A DNA stretch of 54,620 nucleotides, taken from assembly GCA_012523085.1 (NCBI GenBank), contig JAAYJC010000097.1, positions 1-54,620 of the forward strand, given 5' to 3'. Both the position numbers and the translations under genes were made by a program. The DNA is from Clostridiales bacterium (GTDB taxonomy: Bacteria; Bacillota; Clostridia; Oscillospirales; Oscillospiraceae). Below, in pieces: positions 7,971-17,158 of this stretch (positions within the stretch are counted from its first letter, which is position 1; the number at the start of each line of letters is the position of its first letter). The notes beneath the pieces are model-generated. The model was given only the letters and a program-made list of their open reading frames with translations. It was not told the origin of the DNA and did not search any database.

Positions 7971-8687
7971 GTGAAGACAATCAGAATACTGGCGATCGAA
8001 TCCTCTGCCAAACCGGCTTCTGCTGCGATAGCTGAAGACGGAAGGCTTATAAGCCTGTATTATCAAAACAGCGGCATGACGCACAGCAAAACGCTTCTGC
8101 CGATGATTGAAAACATGCTGTCGGCCTGCATGCTTGATATGAGCGGTATTGATCTGATTGCCGCCGCTGCGGGACCGGGCTCGTTTACCGGAATCAGAAT
8201 CGGCTGCGCCGTCGGCAAGGGTCTCGGCTGGGCCTCCTCTAAATTATGCTGCCCGGTTTCTACACTGGAAGCCATGGCGCATCTGTGCCGGGATTTTACG
8301 GATCATCTGATCTGCGCCTGCATGGACGCAAGGCGCGGTCAGGTCTATAATGCGCTCTTTACGGAAGAGAGGGGACAGATAAGCCGCCTTTGCCAAGACA
8401 GGGCTCTATCTGTGGATGAGCTTTATGATGACATAAAAAACGTGGAAAAAAGCATTTTACTTATTGGAGACGGCGCCGAACTGTGCTATAATCATATGCG
8501 TGAAACCCAACAGGGCAGTCCGGGGTGCAGGCTTAAACTGGCTTCCGAACACATCAGGTTCCAGAACGCCTGGGGAGTTGCCCTCGCCGCAATGTCCAAA
8601 GCGCCGTCGCAATACGGTGACCTGAACCCCGTTTATCTCAGGCCCTCGCAGGCCGAAAGAGAGAGGCTTGGCGGAAAGCCGGAATAA
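7971..8687 (+). CDS. tsaB: t6A biosynthesis protein TsaB
   Basis: Scaffold partner of TsaD in t6A formation; inactive ASKHA-fold protein. Motifs [23 protein letters not shown] and [15 protein letters not shown] identify it. Start is uncertain: a GTG at 7971 is reported here, but GAGGTG (7968-7973) is ideally placed for an ATC at 7980, which would give the family-standard N-terminus beginning at RILAI. A TTG at 7959 would overlap tsaE. The ending [10 protein letters not shown] is typical. rimI, which often follows, is absent. Confidence 0.93.
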   Translation: MKTIRILAIESSAKPASAAIAEDGRLISLYYQNSGMTHSKTLLPMIENMLSACMLDMSGIDLIAAAAGPGSFTGIRIGCAVGKGLGWASSKLCCPVSTLEAMAHLCRDFTDHLICACMDARRGQVYNALFTEERGQISRLCQDRALSVDELYDDIKNVEKSILLIGDGAELCYNHMRETQQGSPGCRLKLASEHIRFQNAWGVALAAMSKAPSQYGDLNPVYLRPSQAERERLGGKPE

Positions 8688-8833
8688 AAACCAAGCGAAA
8701 TTTCGGGGAATTCGATTTAAAAAAGCTTATAAAATTCGGCGCGCCGCTCGCCGCAAAAGCGGATGCCGTTCCACATACGCGCGATATCGGCAAAGCGTTA
8801 AAAGCGCTGTGTGAAGCCGGCTTGGAGGTTAGC
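8688..8833. other. Gap between tsaB and upp
   Basis: This gap is open in the upp frame and can be read as a short in-frame extension ending [16 protein letters not shown] before the upp ATG. I recognise no domain in it and there is no ribosome site for a separate gene. It may be a decayed coding remnant. Confidence 0.3.
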
Positions 8834-9463
8834 ATGGGGGATCTTTTCGTTCTGGACCATCCGCTGCTTTTACACAAACTGTCGATTTTAAGGGATAAAA
8901 ACACATCGGTAAAGGAATTTCGTGAGGTCGTATCGGAAATCGCAAACCTGATGTGCTATGAAGCGACAAGGGACATGCCGCTGGAGACCGTCGAGGTCGA
9001 AACGCCGATTGCAAAGGCCATGGTAAGACGGCTGGCAGGCAAGAAAATGGCGGTCGTTCCGATACTGCGCGCCGGTCTCGGTATGGTAGACGGGATATCA
9101 CGGCTGATTCCGAGCGTGAAGGTCGGGCATATCGGATTATATCGGGACCCCGAAACCCTTGAACCTGTTCAGTATTATTGCAAGCTGCCGAATGACATAG
9201 CAGACAGGGATGTGCTCATACTCGATCCGATGCTCGCCACCGGCGGTTCCGCCGCGGCGGCGATCACGTTTTTAAAAGATTATGACTGCAAACACATTAA
9301 GCTGATGTGTATTATAGCGGCGCCGGAGGGCATCAAAAAAGTCAGGGACGAGCATCCGTCTGTCGATATTTTTGTTGCGTCCGTCGATGAAAAGCTAAAC
9401 GAACACGGATACATTGTGCCCGGGCTCGGAGACGCGGGCGACCGGATATTCGGCACGAAATGA
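8834..9463 (+). CDS. upp: Uracil phosphoribosyltransferase
   Basis: Pyrimidine salvage: uracil plus PRPP gives UMP. The 209-residue product has the UPRTase patterns [28 protein letters not shown], the PRPP loop [13 protein letters not shown] and the C-terminal uracil-binding [19 protein letters not shown] upstream supports the ATG at 8834. It ends in front of a clear terminator, so it is probably the last gene of the tsaE-tsaB-upp unit. Confidence 0.97.
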   Translation: MGDLFVLDHPLLLHKLSILRDKNTSVKEFREVVSEIANLMCYEATRDMPLETVEVETPIAKAMVRRLAGKKMAVVPILRAGLGMVDGISRLIPSVKVGHIGLYRDPETLEPVQYYCKLPNDIADRDVLILDPMLATGGSAAAAITFLKDYDCKHIKLMCIIAAPEGIKKVRDEHPSVDIFVASVDEKLNEHGYIVPGLGDAGDRIFGTK

Positions 9464-9515
9464 TTTCCGCTCCGTCAAGCCATATGTAAAGGGCGATCAC
9501 CGGTCATACCGGAAC

Positions 9516-9548
9516 AGGAGACGCGGTTTATAACCTGTCTCCTTTTTT
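9516..9548 (+). terminator. Terminator after upp
   Basis: Stem AGGAGAC/GTCTCCT extended by GGTT/AACC, followed by T6. A classical intrinsic terminator between upp and the ABC-F gene. Confidence 0.85.
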
Positions 9549-9590
9549 CAGGTATAAGCCGTTTACACCGCGGCGCCAGAGGGAAAGACA

Positions 9591-11444
9591 ATGATAGATA
9601 TTGCGGTCAAAGGCCTTGTTAAAGCCTTTGAAGTAGATAAGAATATTTTAGACGGCCTGACCTTTGATATAAACGAAGGCGAGCATGTCGGGCTACTCGG
9701 TAAAAACGGAGCGGGGAAGACCACGCTGTTTCGCATTATAGTCGGGGAGATTGAGGCCGACGAGGGCGAAGTGGTCCTCGGAACCTCAAAGAAAACGGGG
9801 CTGATTTCCCAGATTCCCATTTATCCGGAGGCGTTCACGACCGAGGACGTGCTGAAGACCGCGCACAGGCGGCAGTATGACATCAAAGCCGAAATGGAAA
9901 GGCTCGAGCGGCTGATGGCCGAGTCGGCTCAGGTGGAGGCCGGCGCTTACGATAAGCTGGCTTTGGAGTTTGACACGCTCGGCGGTTATGAGATCGAGTA
10001 TGAAAGAAACAAGGTGGCAAACGGCCTGGATATTAAGCCCGCCATGCGCAGCCAGCTTTTCAAAAGCCTGAGCGGCGGGGAAAAGACCAGAGTGAATCTT
10101 GCGCGCCTGATTCTGGAAAAAACGGACATTCTTTTATTGGACGAGCCGACAAACCATCTGGATATGCGGTCAACTGAATGGCTTGAGGACTATCTGCAAA
10201 AATTCAAGGGAACGGTGCTGATCATATCGCATGACAGATATTTTCTCGACAGGGCCGTTACTCGAATCATTGAAGTGCGAAACGGCAAAGCCGAATTCTA
10301 CAGCGGAAATTACAGCTTTTATGCCGAAGAAAAGCAGGCGCGGTATGATGAGCAGTTAAAACGCTATGAACAGCAGGAGAAGGAAGCAAAACGCCTTGAG
10401 GAAGCCGCCGACAGGCTATATCAATGGGGAACGGGCAATAAAAAGCTGATGCAAAAATCCTTTGCGATAAAAAAACGCGTTGAAAGGCTCCGTCAGCTCG
10501 ACAGGCCCGAAAAAGAAAAGCAGATACGCAGTTCGTTTTACGAAAAGGACTTTCACAGCGACGAGCTTTTGACCATTAAAAACCTGTCCAAATCATTTTC
10601 GGATAAAGTGCTTTTTCACGATATCGAGCTCAGCGCAAGAGGCGGAGAACGCATTGCGCTGCTCGGCGATAACGGAACCGGGAAAACGACCTTTTTGCGC
10701 ATATTGCTGGGCATGGAGCCTTGCGATAAGGGCTTTATCAAAATAGGTCCGGCGGTCAAATGCGCATACCTGCCCCAGGTCGTTCACTTTCAGCGCCCGG
10801 AGCTTACCGTGCTCGATACGCTGATAGCCGAAACCGGGCTTACGCCTCAATCCGCCCGAAACAGGCTGGGCGCGTTTAAATTCTCCGGGGAAAATGTATT
10901 CAAACCGGTTTCCGTCTTGTCCGGCGGGGAAAAAAGCAGGCTGAGGCTCTGCATTTTGATGAACGAGAGCATCAATCTTCTGGTTTTGGACGAGCCGACC
11001 AATCATCTCGACATCGATTCGCGGGAATGGATAGAGAGCGCTCTTGAAGATTACGAAGAGGCTCTGCTGTTTGTCTCCCATGACCGATATTTTATCGACC
11101 GGTTTGCCACCCGGATCTGGGCGCTGGAAGACGGCACAATCAACGACTACCCCTGTGATTTCGAGGCATACCGGAAATTAAAAGATCAGCTTTTGAAAAA
11201 AGAACAGCGGAAAAAGGAACAAAAACGAAAAGCAAAGACGCGCACAGCAAGACCTCAAAAGGAAGCGGTTTCGATTGAAAAGCAAATCCTTGCGATAGAG
11301 GAAAAGCAAAAAGAGCTGGCGCTACTGATAGAAGAAAACGCGACGGATTATATAGCGCTCAGCGAGCTGTTTGACGAGCGGGAGCGGCTGGAATCGGAGC
11401 TTCTTACGCTATACGATTCCTGGGAAGAGCAAGTTAACGCATGA
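9591..11444 (+). CDS. ABC-F family ATPase
   Basis: Soluble duplicated ATPase without membrane segments, of the ribosome-acting ABC-F family (YdiF/Uup-like). Domain order: ABC1 (GLLGKNGAGKTT, LSGGEKTRVNLARL, LLLDEPTNHLD), a charged helical linker (about 230-310), ABC2 (ALLGDNGTGKTT, LSGGEKSRLRLCIL, LVLDEPTNHLD), and a C-terminal Lys/Glu-rich coiled coil from about residue 530. Length 617. Both nucleotide sites look intact. Whether it is a translation factor or an antibiotic-protection protein cannot be decided; the housekeeping context (before prfA) favours a translation role. Confidence 0.93.
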   Translation: MIDIAVKGLVKAFEVDKNILDGLTFDINEGEHVGLLGKNGAGKTTLFRIIVGEIEADEGEVVLGTSKKTGLISQIPIYPEAFTTEDVLKTAHRRQYDIKAEMERLERLMAESAQVEAGAYDKLALEFDTLGGYEIEYERNKVANGLDIKPAMRSQLFKSLSGGEKTRVNLARLILEKTDILLLDEPTNHLDMRSTEWLEDYLQKFKGTVLIISHDRYFLDRAVTRIIEVRNGKAEFYSGNYSFYAEEKQARYDEQLKRYEQQEKEAKRLEEAADRLYQWGTGNKKLMQKSFAIKKRVERLRQLDRPEKEKQIRSSFYEKDFHSDELLTIKNLSKSFSDKVLFHDIELSARGGERIALLGDNGTGKTTFLRILLGMEPCDKGFIKIGPAVKCAYLPQVVHFQRPELTVLDTLIAETGLTPQSARNRLGAFKFSGENVFKPVSVLSGGEKSRLRLCILMNESINLLVLDEPTNHLDIDSREWIESALEDYEEALLFVSHDRYFIDRFATRIWALEDGTINDYPCDFEAYRKLKDQLLKKEQRKKEQKRKAKTRTARPQKEAVSIEKQILAIEEKQKELALLIEENATDYIALSELFDERERLESELLTLYDSWEEQVNA

Positions 11445-11472
11445 GCATAAGTCACCGCATGTTTGTTTGGTC

Positions 11473-11489
11473 CGGGCAAACCGGACGAA
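11473..11489 (+). other. Hairpin before prfA
   Basis: Perfect 6-bp stem GTCCGG/CCGGAC with a GCAAA loop, about 20 bases before the prfA ribosome-binding site. One of several stem-loops of this window placed just before a Shine-Dalgarno sequence. Confidence 0.55.
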
Positions 11490-11517
11490 AAATCAAAAAC
11501 GATGATGGAGAAATCGT

Positions 11518-12594
11518 ATGCTGGACAAACTTAAACTGATAGAGGAAAAATATCGGGAGCTTGAAGAAAAAATGGCAAGTCCCGAGGTTTATAACGATCC
11601 TGCCGCCGTTATGAAGGTATCAAAGGAGCAGAAGGAACTATCGCCCGTTGTGGAGGTCTACAGGGCGTATTTGCGGCACAAAACGGCCGCCGACGAAGCG
11701 AAGGTTCTTTTGTCGGATAGCGGCTCGGACCCGGAGCTCAGACAGATGGCGGAGGAAGAGCTCAGTGCGCAGAGCGCGGTCATGGCGGAGCTTGAAGAAA
11801 AACTCAAGCTTTTGCTGCTGCCTCGCGACCCGAACGACAGCCGGAATGTCATTATCGAAATCAGAGGCGGAGCCGGAGGCGAGGAAGCGGCTTTATTTGC
11901 CTATAATCTTTTCCGGATGTATACGATGTACGCGGAGCGCAAACGCTGGAAATCGGAAGTAACGAACATCAACGAGACGGAGCTCGGCGGCATCAAGGAG
12001 GTCAGCTTTATTCTGGAAGGGGAAGGCGCGTATTCACGCACGAAATTTGAAAGCGGTGTGCACAGGGTCCAGCGCGTGCCCGATACCGAAGCTTCCGGAC
12101 GCATCCATACCTCCACCGTCACCGTCGCCGTTTTACCGGAAGCGGAGGAGGTTGAACTGGAGATTAACCCTGTGGACCTGCAGATTGACACATTCCGTTC
12201 CAGCGGTGCCGGCGGGCAGCATGTCAACAAAACGGAAAGCGCGATACGCATAACGCATATGCCAAGCGGCATTGTCGTTGAGTGTCAGGATGAACGAAGT
12301 CAGCACAAAAACAGGGAACGGGCCATGAAAATCCTGCGTGCCAAACTGTATGAAATCGAGCGGGAGAAGCAAAACGCCGCCATTGCGGCGGAGCGGAAAA
12401 ATCAGGTCGGCACCGGCATGCGAAACGAGCGCATCAGGACCTATAATTATCCGCAGGGACGCGTGACCGATCATCGCATCGGACTGACGCTCTACAAGCT
12501 CGAAGCGTTGCTGAACGGGGATCTTGACGAGCTGATTGACGCGCTGAGAACTGCCGATCAGGCCGAAAAACTGCGGGCGAGCGAAGAAAACTAG
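11518..12594 (+). CDS. prfA: Peptide chain release factor 1
   Basis: Releases finished peptides at UAA and UAG codons. The 358-residue product has the universal GAGGQHVN motif near residue 230 in domain 3 and the N-terminal helical domain opening [15 protein letters not shown]. Length is typical. prmC, which methylates the GGQ glutamine and often follows prfA, is absent here; the next gene is the Sua5-type tsaC, also a common Bacillota neighbour. Confidence 0.97.
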   Translation: MLDKLKLIEEKYRELEEKMASPEVYNDPAAVMKVSKEQKELSPVVEVYRAYLRHKTAADEAKVLLSDSGSDPELRQMAEEELSAQSAVMAELEEKLKLLLLPRDPNDSRNVIIEIRGGAGGEEAALFAYNLFRMYTMYAERKRWKSEVTNINETELGGIKEVSFILEGEGAYSRTKFESGVHRVQRVPDTEASGRIHTSTVTVAVLPEAEEVELEINPVDLQIDTFRSSGAGGQHVNKTESAIRITHMPSGIVVECQDERSQHKNRERAMKILRAKLYEIEREKQNAAIAAERKNQVGTGMRNERIRTYNYPQGRVTDHRIGLTLYKLEALLNGDLDELIDALRTADQAEKLRASEEN

Positions 12595-12638
12595 AAAAAA
12601 GTGAAGCTGAAACGCGGCCATATAAACGGGGGAACGAA

Positions 12639-13673
12639 TTGGAAACCGAGCTTTTCGTCATAAACGATATAGAAAAAGACCACGACAAGCTCGAAAGAGC
12701 TGCCGGACTGATAAAAAACGGGTCGCTTGTGGCGTTTCCGACCGAAACGGTTTACGGACTCGGCGCCAACGCGCTCGACGGGCAGGCCGTCAGACGCATT
12801 TTCGATGTAAAGGGCCGCCCAATGGACAATCCGCTGATTTTGCATATCCCGGATATGCTATGGCTTAAGCGCTACTGTCTGGACATACCGCCCGAAGCCT
12901 ATAAACTGGCGGAAAGGTTCTGGCCGGGCCCGCTCACGATGGTTCTTAAACGAAAGAGCACCGTACCCGACGAGGTGACGGCTGGTCTTCATACCGTTGC
13001 GGTAAGGTGTCCGAACCACAAGGTTGCCCTCCGGCTCATAAGGCTCGTTGGCGCGCCTGTGGCGGCGCCGTCGGCCAACATATCCGGAAGGCCGAGCCCG
13101 ACTAAGGCCGGGCATGTCCTATATGACCTGTCAGGCAAGATTGCGGGCGTCGTGGACGGGGGCAGCTGTATGGTAGGGGTGGAGTCGACAATCGTGGACC
13201 TGAGCGCGAAGCCGTACAAAATCCTGAGACCGGGTGGCGTAACGCCGGAACAGCTCTCTGAGGTGCTCGGACCGGTGGGGTTGGACAGCGGCGTTTTGCA
13301 GGCGCCAAAAGATAGCGAAACCGTCAAAGCGCCCGGAATGAAGTACCGCCATTACGCGCCCAAAGCACAGGTGATTTTGCTGATGGGCGATATTGAAAAG
13401 GCCGCCGGTTTTGTCAATCGGCTTGATCGCGAAACGACAGGCGTTTTGTGCTTCGATGAAGAAATACCGCATTTTAAGGGCAAGTATATTTTATCTTACG
13501 GAAAAAGAGACGATTATGCAGCGCAGGCACAAAAGCTTTTTCACTGCCTGAGGGCGCTGGACGAAAAAAGGGTAAAAACAATCTACGCACGCTGCCCGGA
13601 AAGCAGCGGCGTCGGGCTCGCCGTCTCAAACAGGCTTTTAAAAGCCTCGGGCTATCAGATCGTTGAGGTTTGA
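12639..13673 (+). CDS. tsaC: L-threonylcarbamoyladenylate synthase (Sua5 type)
   Basis: Makes threonylcarbamoyl-AMP from threonine, bicarbonate and ATP, the first step of t6A. The N-terminal YrdC domain shows VAFPTETVYGLGANA, KGRPMDNPL and VAAPSANISGRPSPT; the C-terminal Sua5 domain (from about 220) begins with APGMKYRHYAPKA. The two-domain length of 344 residues marks the Sua5/YwlC form. TTG start with GGGGGAA upstream. With tsaE and tsaB, three of four t6A genes lie within 6 kb. Confidence 0.95.
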   Translation: METELFVINDIEKDHDKLERAAGLIKNGSLVAFPTETVYGLGANALDGQAVRRIFDVKGRPMDNPLILHIPDMLWLKRYCLDIPPEAYKLAERFWPGPLTMVLKRKSTVPDEVTAGLHTVAVRCPNHKVALRLIRLVGAPVAAPSANISGRPSPTKAGHVLYDLSGKIAGVVDGGSCMVGVESTIVDLSAKPYKILRPGGVTPEQLSEVLGPVGLDSGVLQAPKDSETVKAPGMKYRHYAPKAQVILLMGDIEKAAGFVNRLDRETTGVLCFDEEIPHFKGKYILSYGKRDDYAAQAQKLFHCLRALDEKRVKTIYARCPESSGVGLAVSNRLLKASGYQIVEV

Positions 13674-13679
13674 AGGACT

Positions 13680-14294
13680 ATGAAAATAATCGGAATTACC
13701 GGCGGAACCGGTTCGGGTAAGACAACCGCATTAAAGGTGCTCGAGGGTATGGGCGCTTATGTGATTGATTGCGACAAGCTCTATCACGACCTTACCGTCA
13801 ACAGCGCGGATATGAAAGCGGAATTGGAAGCTCGGTTTGACGGTGTGATTATTAACGGGGTGCTGGACAGAAAAAAGCTCGGTTCGATTGTTTTTTCATC
13901 CCCGGAAAAGCTGGGGCAGCTCAATGCGATCACACACAAATATGTCTCTTCTGAGATCGGGCGCATTTTGGAAAGAGAGCGAAAATCGCGCAGAAAGGCT
14001 GTTGCCATAGACGCCATTGCGCTGATTGAAAGCGGCCTGAAGGACCTCTGCGATATTGTCGTAGCTGTTACAGCGCCCACAGATAAACGAATTGAGCGGA
14101 TTATGCAAAGGGAAAACATCGGAGCGGATTATGCAAGGCTTAGAATCGATGCGCAGAAAACGCAGGAATGGTATGCGCGGCTGAGCGATATTACTTTGGT
14201 GAACGACGGCACATTGGCGGCGTTTGAGCGCCTGTGCATCGAGAAATTCAGCGATATTTTAAGCCGTACCGATATAACAAAAACGATGGATTGA
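13680..14294 (+). CDS. coaE: Dephospho-CoA kinase
   Basis: Last step of coenzyme A synthesis: phosphorylates the 3' hydroxyl of dephospho-CoA. P-loop GGTGSGKTTALKVL at the N-terminus, VIDCDKLYHDL (substrate-binding aspartate region) and the LID-type segment RIMQRENI. Length 204 is typical. It starts six bases after tsaC and is probably translationally coupled to it. Confidence 0.94.
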   Translation: MKIIGITGGTGSGKTTALKVLEGMGAYVIDCDKLYHDLTVNSADMKAELEARFDGVIINGVLDRKKLGSIVFSSPEKLGQLNAITHKYVSSEIGRILERERKSRRKAVAIDAIALIESGLKDLCDIVVAVTAPTDKRIERIMQRENIGADYARLRIDAQKTQEWYARLSDITLVNDGTLAAFERLCIEKFSDILSRTDITKTMD

Positions 14295-14329
14295 ATGCCG
14301 TCGTTTAACGGCGAAAGGAAGGTCAGAAC

Positions 14330-15574
14330 ATGGATATTTTTGAACGTCTGGAATCCGATGTACGATCATACAGCAGAAACTTCCCGGTTGTATTCGGGCG
14401 CGCGAAGATGTCAAAAATGTATACCCGTGACGGCGGGGAATACCTGGACTTTTTCTGCGGTGCCGGTGCGCTTAACTACGGGCATAACAACGCGTATATT
14501 AAAGAGCGGATCATCGACTACATAAACAGCGATGGTATGAGCCATGCATTAGATATGTTTACCGACGCAAAGGAAAAATTTTTAACCGCTTTTGAGCAGA
14601 AAATCCTTAAACCGAAAGGGTATACTTATAAGATAATGTCCTGTTCGCCGTCCGGAACTAACGCGGTCGAAGCGGCCCTGAAACTCAGCCGCAAGGTCAA
14701 GAAAAGACAGGGTGTGTTCGCTTTCACCGGCTCTTTTCACGGCATGACGCTGGGCGCTCTTTCGGTTACAAGCGGGAAGACCGTCAGAGCGGGCGCGGGC
14801 ACTTCGCTGCCTGATGTGACCTTTGTGCCGCATCCGAACAGCTTCCCGGGCAATACGATTGAATACATCGAAAACATCATAACGGACGAATATTCCGGTG
14901 TTATGAAGCCGGCGGCAATCATACTGGAAACCGTTCAAGCCGAAGGCGGCGTACAGATTATGCCGGACGCCTTTCTGCGGTCCTTAAGAGACCTGTGCGA
15001 CAGGCACGATGTTTTGATGATTGTAGACGACATTCAGGTTGGCTGCGGCAGGACGGGGGCATTTTTCTCCTTTGAAAATGCCGGTGTGGTACCGGACATG
15101 ATCATGCTGTCCAAATCAATTTCCGGTTACGGGTTCCCGATGTCGCTGCTGCTGATGAAGCCGGAGCTGGATGTGTTTTCTCCCGGCGAGCATAACGGGA
15201 CCTTTCGGGGCAATCAGCTGGCCTTTGTCGGCGCGGCGGCGGCTCTGGAACTCAGGGAGAACCTTGACCTGGAATCGAGAACATATGAAAACGAGAAAAT
15301 AATCAAAGATTTTATCGGCAGGAGGATCCTGCCTTTAGGCGAAAAGCTTTTACACAGGGGCAGGGGGATGATTCATGGCATTGATTTTGAGCGGTATGAA
15401 GACGACAGACTCAGCTATCGTGTCGCGCATACGTGCTTTGAAAACGGCCTGATCATCGAAAGGGCCGGAAGAAACGACTGTGTGTTAAAGATCATGCCCG
15501 CTCTGACCATTAACCGGGAGGAGCTTATCACGGGGCTTACGATTATTGAAGAGGCAATCGGGAACAGCATGTAA
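14330..15574 (+). CDS. EctB-like PLP aminotransferase
   Basis: Class III (ornithine/diaminobutyrate type) aminotransferase, 414 residues, closest in pattern to EctB, L-2,4-diaminobutyrate:2-oxoglutarate aminotransferase. Matching blocks: FERLESDVRSYSRNFP, FFCGAGALNYGHNN, GTNAVEAALKLSRKV, FHGMTLGALSVTSGK, IVDDIQVGCGRTG, the PLP-lysine segment LSKSISGYGFPM and SPGEHNGTFRGNQLAFVG. No ectA, ectC or diaminobutyrate-using cluster is nearby, so ectoine synthesis is not implied. A hairpin (GCCGT/ACGGC, 14298-14313) precedes its ribosome site. Product could be diaminobutyrate for another pathway. Confidence 0.8.
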   Translation: MDIFERLESDVRSYSRNFPVVFGRAKMSKMYTRDGGEYLDFFCGAGALNYGHNNAYIKERIIDYINSDGMSHALDMFTDAKEKFLTAFEQKILKPKGYTYKIMSCSPSGTNAVEAALKLSRKVKKRQGVFAFTGSFHGMTLGALSVTSGKTVRAGAGTSLPDVTFVPHPNSFPGNTIEYIENIITDEYSGVMKPAAIILETVQAEGGVQIMPDAFLRSLRDLCDRHDVLMIVDDIQVGCGRTGAFFSFENAGVVPDMIMLSKSISGYGFPMSLLLMKPELDVFSPGEHNGTFRGNQLAFVGAAAALELRENLDLESRTYENEKIIKDFIGRRILPLGEKLLHRGRGMIHGIDFERYEDDRLSYRVAHTCFENGLIIERAGRNDCVLKIMPALTINREELITGLTIIEEAIGNSM

Positions 15575-15642
15575 AACGCGACGGACTTTAACATGTGTAA
15601 AGAAATCACGCTGCGGTCGCTTTGCGGCGGAACGGAGGAAAA

Positions 15643-17052
15643 ATGGACAATAACAAGGAAACCAAAAAGAATACGAAATATGACGGATTGCTGTATCAGC
15701 AAAAAAACTGCTATGAGCTGATGCCGGAGGATGAGCTCAATGCTTGCTATGTGTTTGCCGAAAATTACAAGCGGTTTCTTGACGGAGCAAGGACGGAAAG
15801 GCTGGCGGTCTCGATGGCCGTTAAGCTTGCCGAGGAAAAAGGGTTCCGGCCGTATGTTTACGGACAGAAAGTAGCGCCCGGCGACAAGGTTTATGACATC
15901 AACCGGGGAAAAGCGCTCACTTTGGCTGTCATCGGCGAAAAACCCATGTCCGCGGGTATAAATCTTGCGGCTGCCCATGTCGATTCGCCGAGAGTGGATA
16001 TCAAGCAGGTTCCTTTGTATGAAGATTCGGAGATGGCTTTTTTCAAGACGCATTATTACGGCGGTATCAAGAAATACCAATGGGTTGCGATTCCTTTAGA
16101 GCTGCACGGCGTCATCGTCAAATTAGACGGGACGGTTATTGATGTCAGCATCGGCGCCGGTGCGGACGAACCGCAGTTTACCATTACCGATCTGCTGCCG
16201 CATCTCGGCGCGGATCAGATGAAGAAAACCATGTCCGAAGCGATCACGGGCGAGGGCTTAAATATCGTAATCGGGAGCAGGCCGGAAAAAGAGGCGGAAA
16301 GCGGCAGCAAAGTCAAGGTCATGGTTTTAAAGTTGCTCAATGAAAAATACGGGATCACCGAGGCGGATTTTCTGTCAGCCGAGCTGATGGCCGTTCCGGC
16401 GTTCGCGGTACGCGATATCGGGTTTGACCGTTCCATGATCGGCGGCTACGGTCAAGACGACAGGGTTTGCGCTTACTGTGAGCTTGCCGCGATTTTAGAA
16501 CAGGAAAAACCCGTTAAGACAGCGGTGTGTCTGCTGGTTGATAAGGAAGAAATTGGCTCCGAGGGCGTAACAGGTATGAAATCCCAGTTTTTCGACCGGT
16601 TTATCGCCGACCTGTGCCGGTCAGAGGGTACATCGCTCTATGACTGCTTCGCGAATTCCTTCTGCCTGTCCGCTGATGTATCCAACGCGTTTGATCCGAA
16701 TTTTCCGGAGGTATCGGAAAAGCGCAATAATGCAAAGCTCAATTACGGGCTCAGCATAATAAAATTCACCGGTTCCAGAGGAAAATCCGGCGCGTCCGAC
16801 GCGACCGGAGAGGTTGTGGCAAAGGTGAGGAAAATGTTCGCCGAAAATCAGGTTATTTGGCAGATGGGCGAACTCGGCAAGGTTGACCAGGGCGGCGGCG
16901 GAACCGTTGCGATGTTTACATCCCAGCGAAATATTAATACAATTGACGCCGGTGTTCCTGTGCTGTCCATGCATGCCCCGTTTGAAGTCGTTTCCAAGGC
17001 GGATCTGTATATGGCATACAAAGGTATGCAGGCCCTTTTCAGGGAAAAATAA
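15643..17052 (+). CDS. M18 family aminopeptidase
   Basis: Cytosolic zinc aminopeptidase that trims N-terminal residues, often acidic or neutral ones. The 469-residue product carries the metal ligands in AAAHVDSPR, VDKEEIGSEG and the C-terminal VLSMHAPFEV, and the domain-swap segment GGYGQDDRVCAY. The ATG at 15643 has CGGAGG upstream; an in-frame TTG/ATG at 15622 would start inside the preceding hairpin. It follows the EctB-like gene in a plus-strand run. Confidence 0.93.
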   Translation: MDNNKETKKNTKYDGLLYQQKNCYELMPEDELNACYVFAENYKRFLDGARTERLAVSMAVKLAEEKGFRPYVYGQKVAPGDKVYDINRGKALTLAVIGEKPMSAGINLAAAHVDSPRVDIKQVPLYEDSEMAFFKTHYYGGIKKYQWVAIPLELHGVIVKLDGTVIDVSIGAGADEPQFTITDLLPHLGADQMKKTMSEAITGEGLNIVIGSRPEKEAESGSKVKVMVLKLLNEKYGITEADFLSAELMAVPAFAVRDIGFDRSMIGGYGQDDRVCAYCELAAILEQEKPVKTAVCLLVDKEEIGSEGVTGMKSQFFDRFIADLCRSEGTSLYDCFANSFCLSADVSNAFDPNFPEVSEKRNNAKLNYGLSIIKFTGSRGKSGASDATGEVVAKVRKMFAENQVIWQMGELGKVDQGGGGTVAMFTSQRNINTIDAGVPVLSMHAPFEVVSKADLYMAYKGMQALFREK

Positions 17053-17119
17053 ACCTATTGCGCTTAGAAACGCAGAAAGCTCAGCCTTTTTTAGCGGGAA
17101 GCGTAAGCTTGCATAAAAT

Positions 17120-17150
17120 CCCCTCTGCCAGAAACAATACGGCAGGGGGG
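17120..17150 (+). promoter_or_regulatory. Hairpin masking the tepA ribosome-binding site
   Basis: Ten-base-pair stem CCCCTCTGCC/GGCAGGGGGG with an 11-base loop. The right arm is the Shine-Dalgarno of tepA (start 17159), so the folded mRNA would hide it. No U-run follows, so it is not a terminator. Confidence 0.55.
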
Positions 17151-17158
17151 ATAAGCAT

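Noticed and set aside
14330..15574. Ectoine biosynthesis operon
   Set aside because: Only the EctB-like gene is present; neighbours are coaE and an M18 aminopeptidase.
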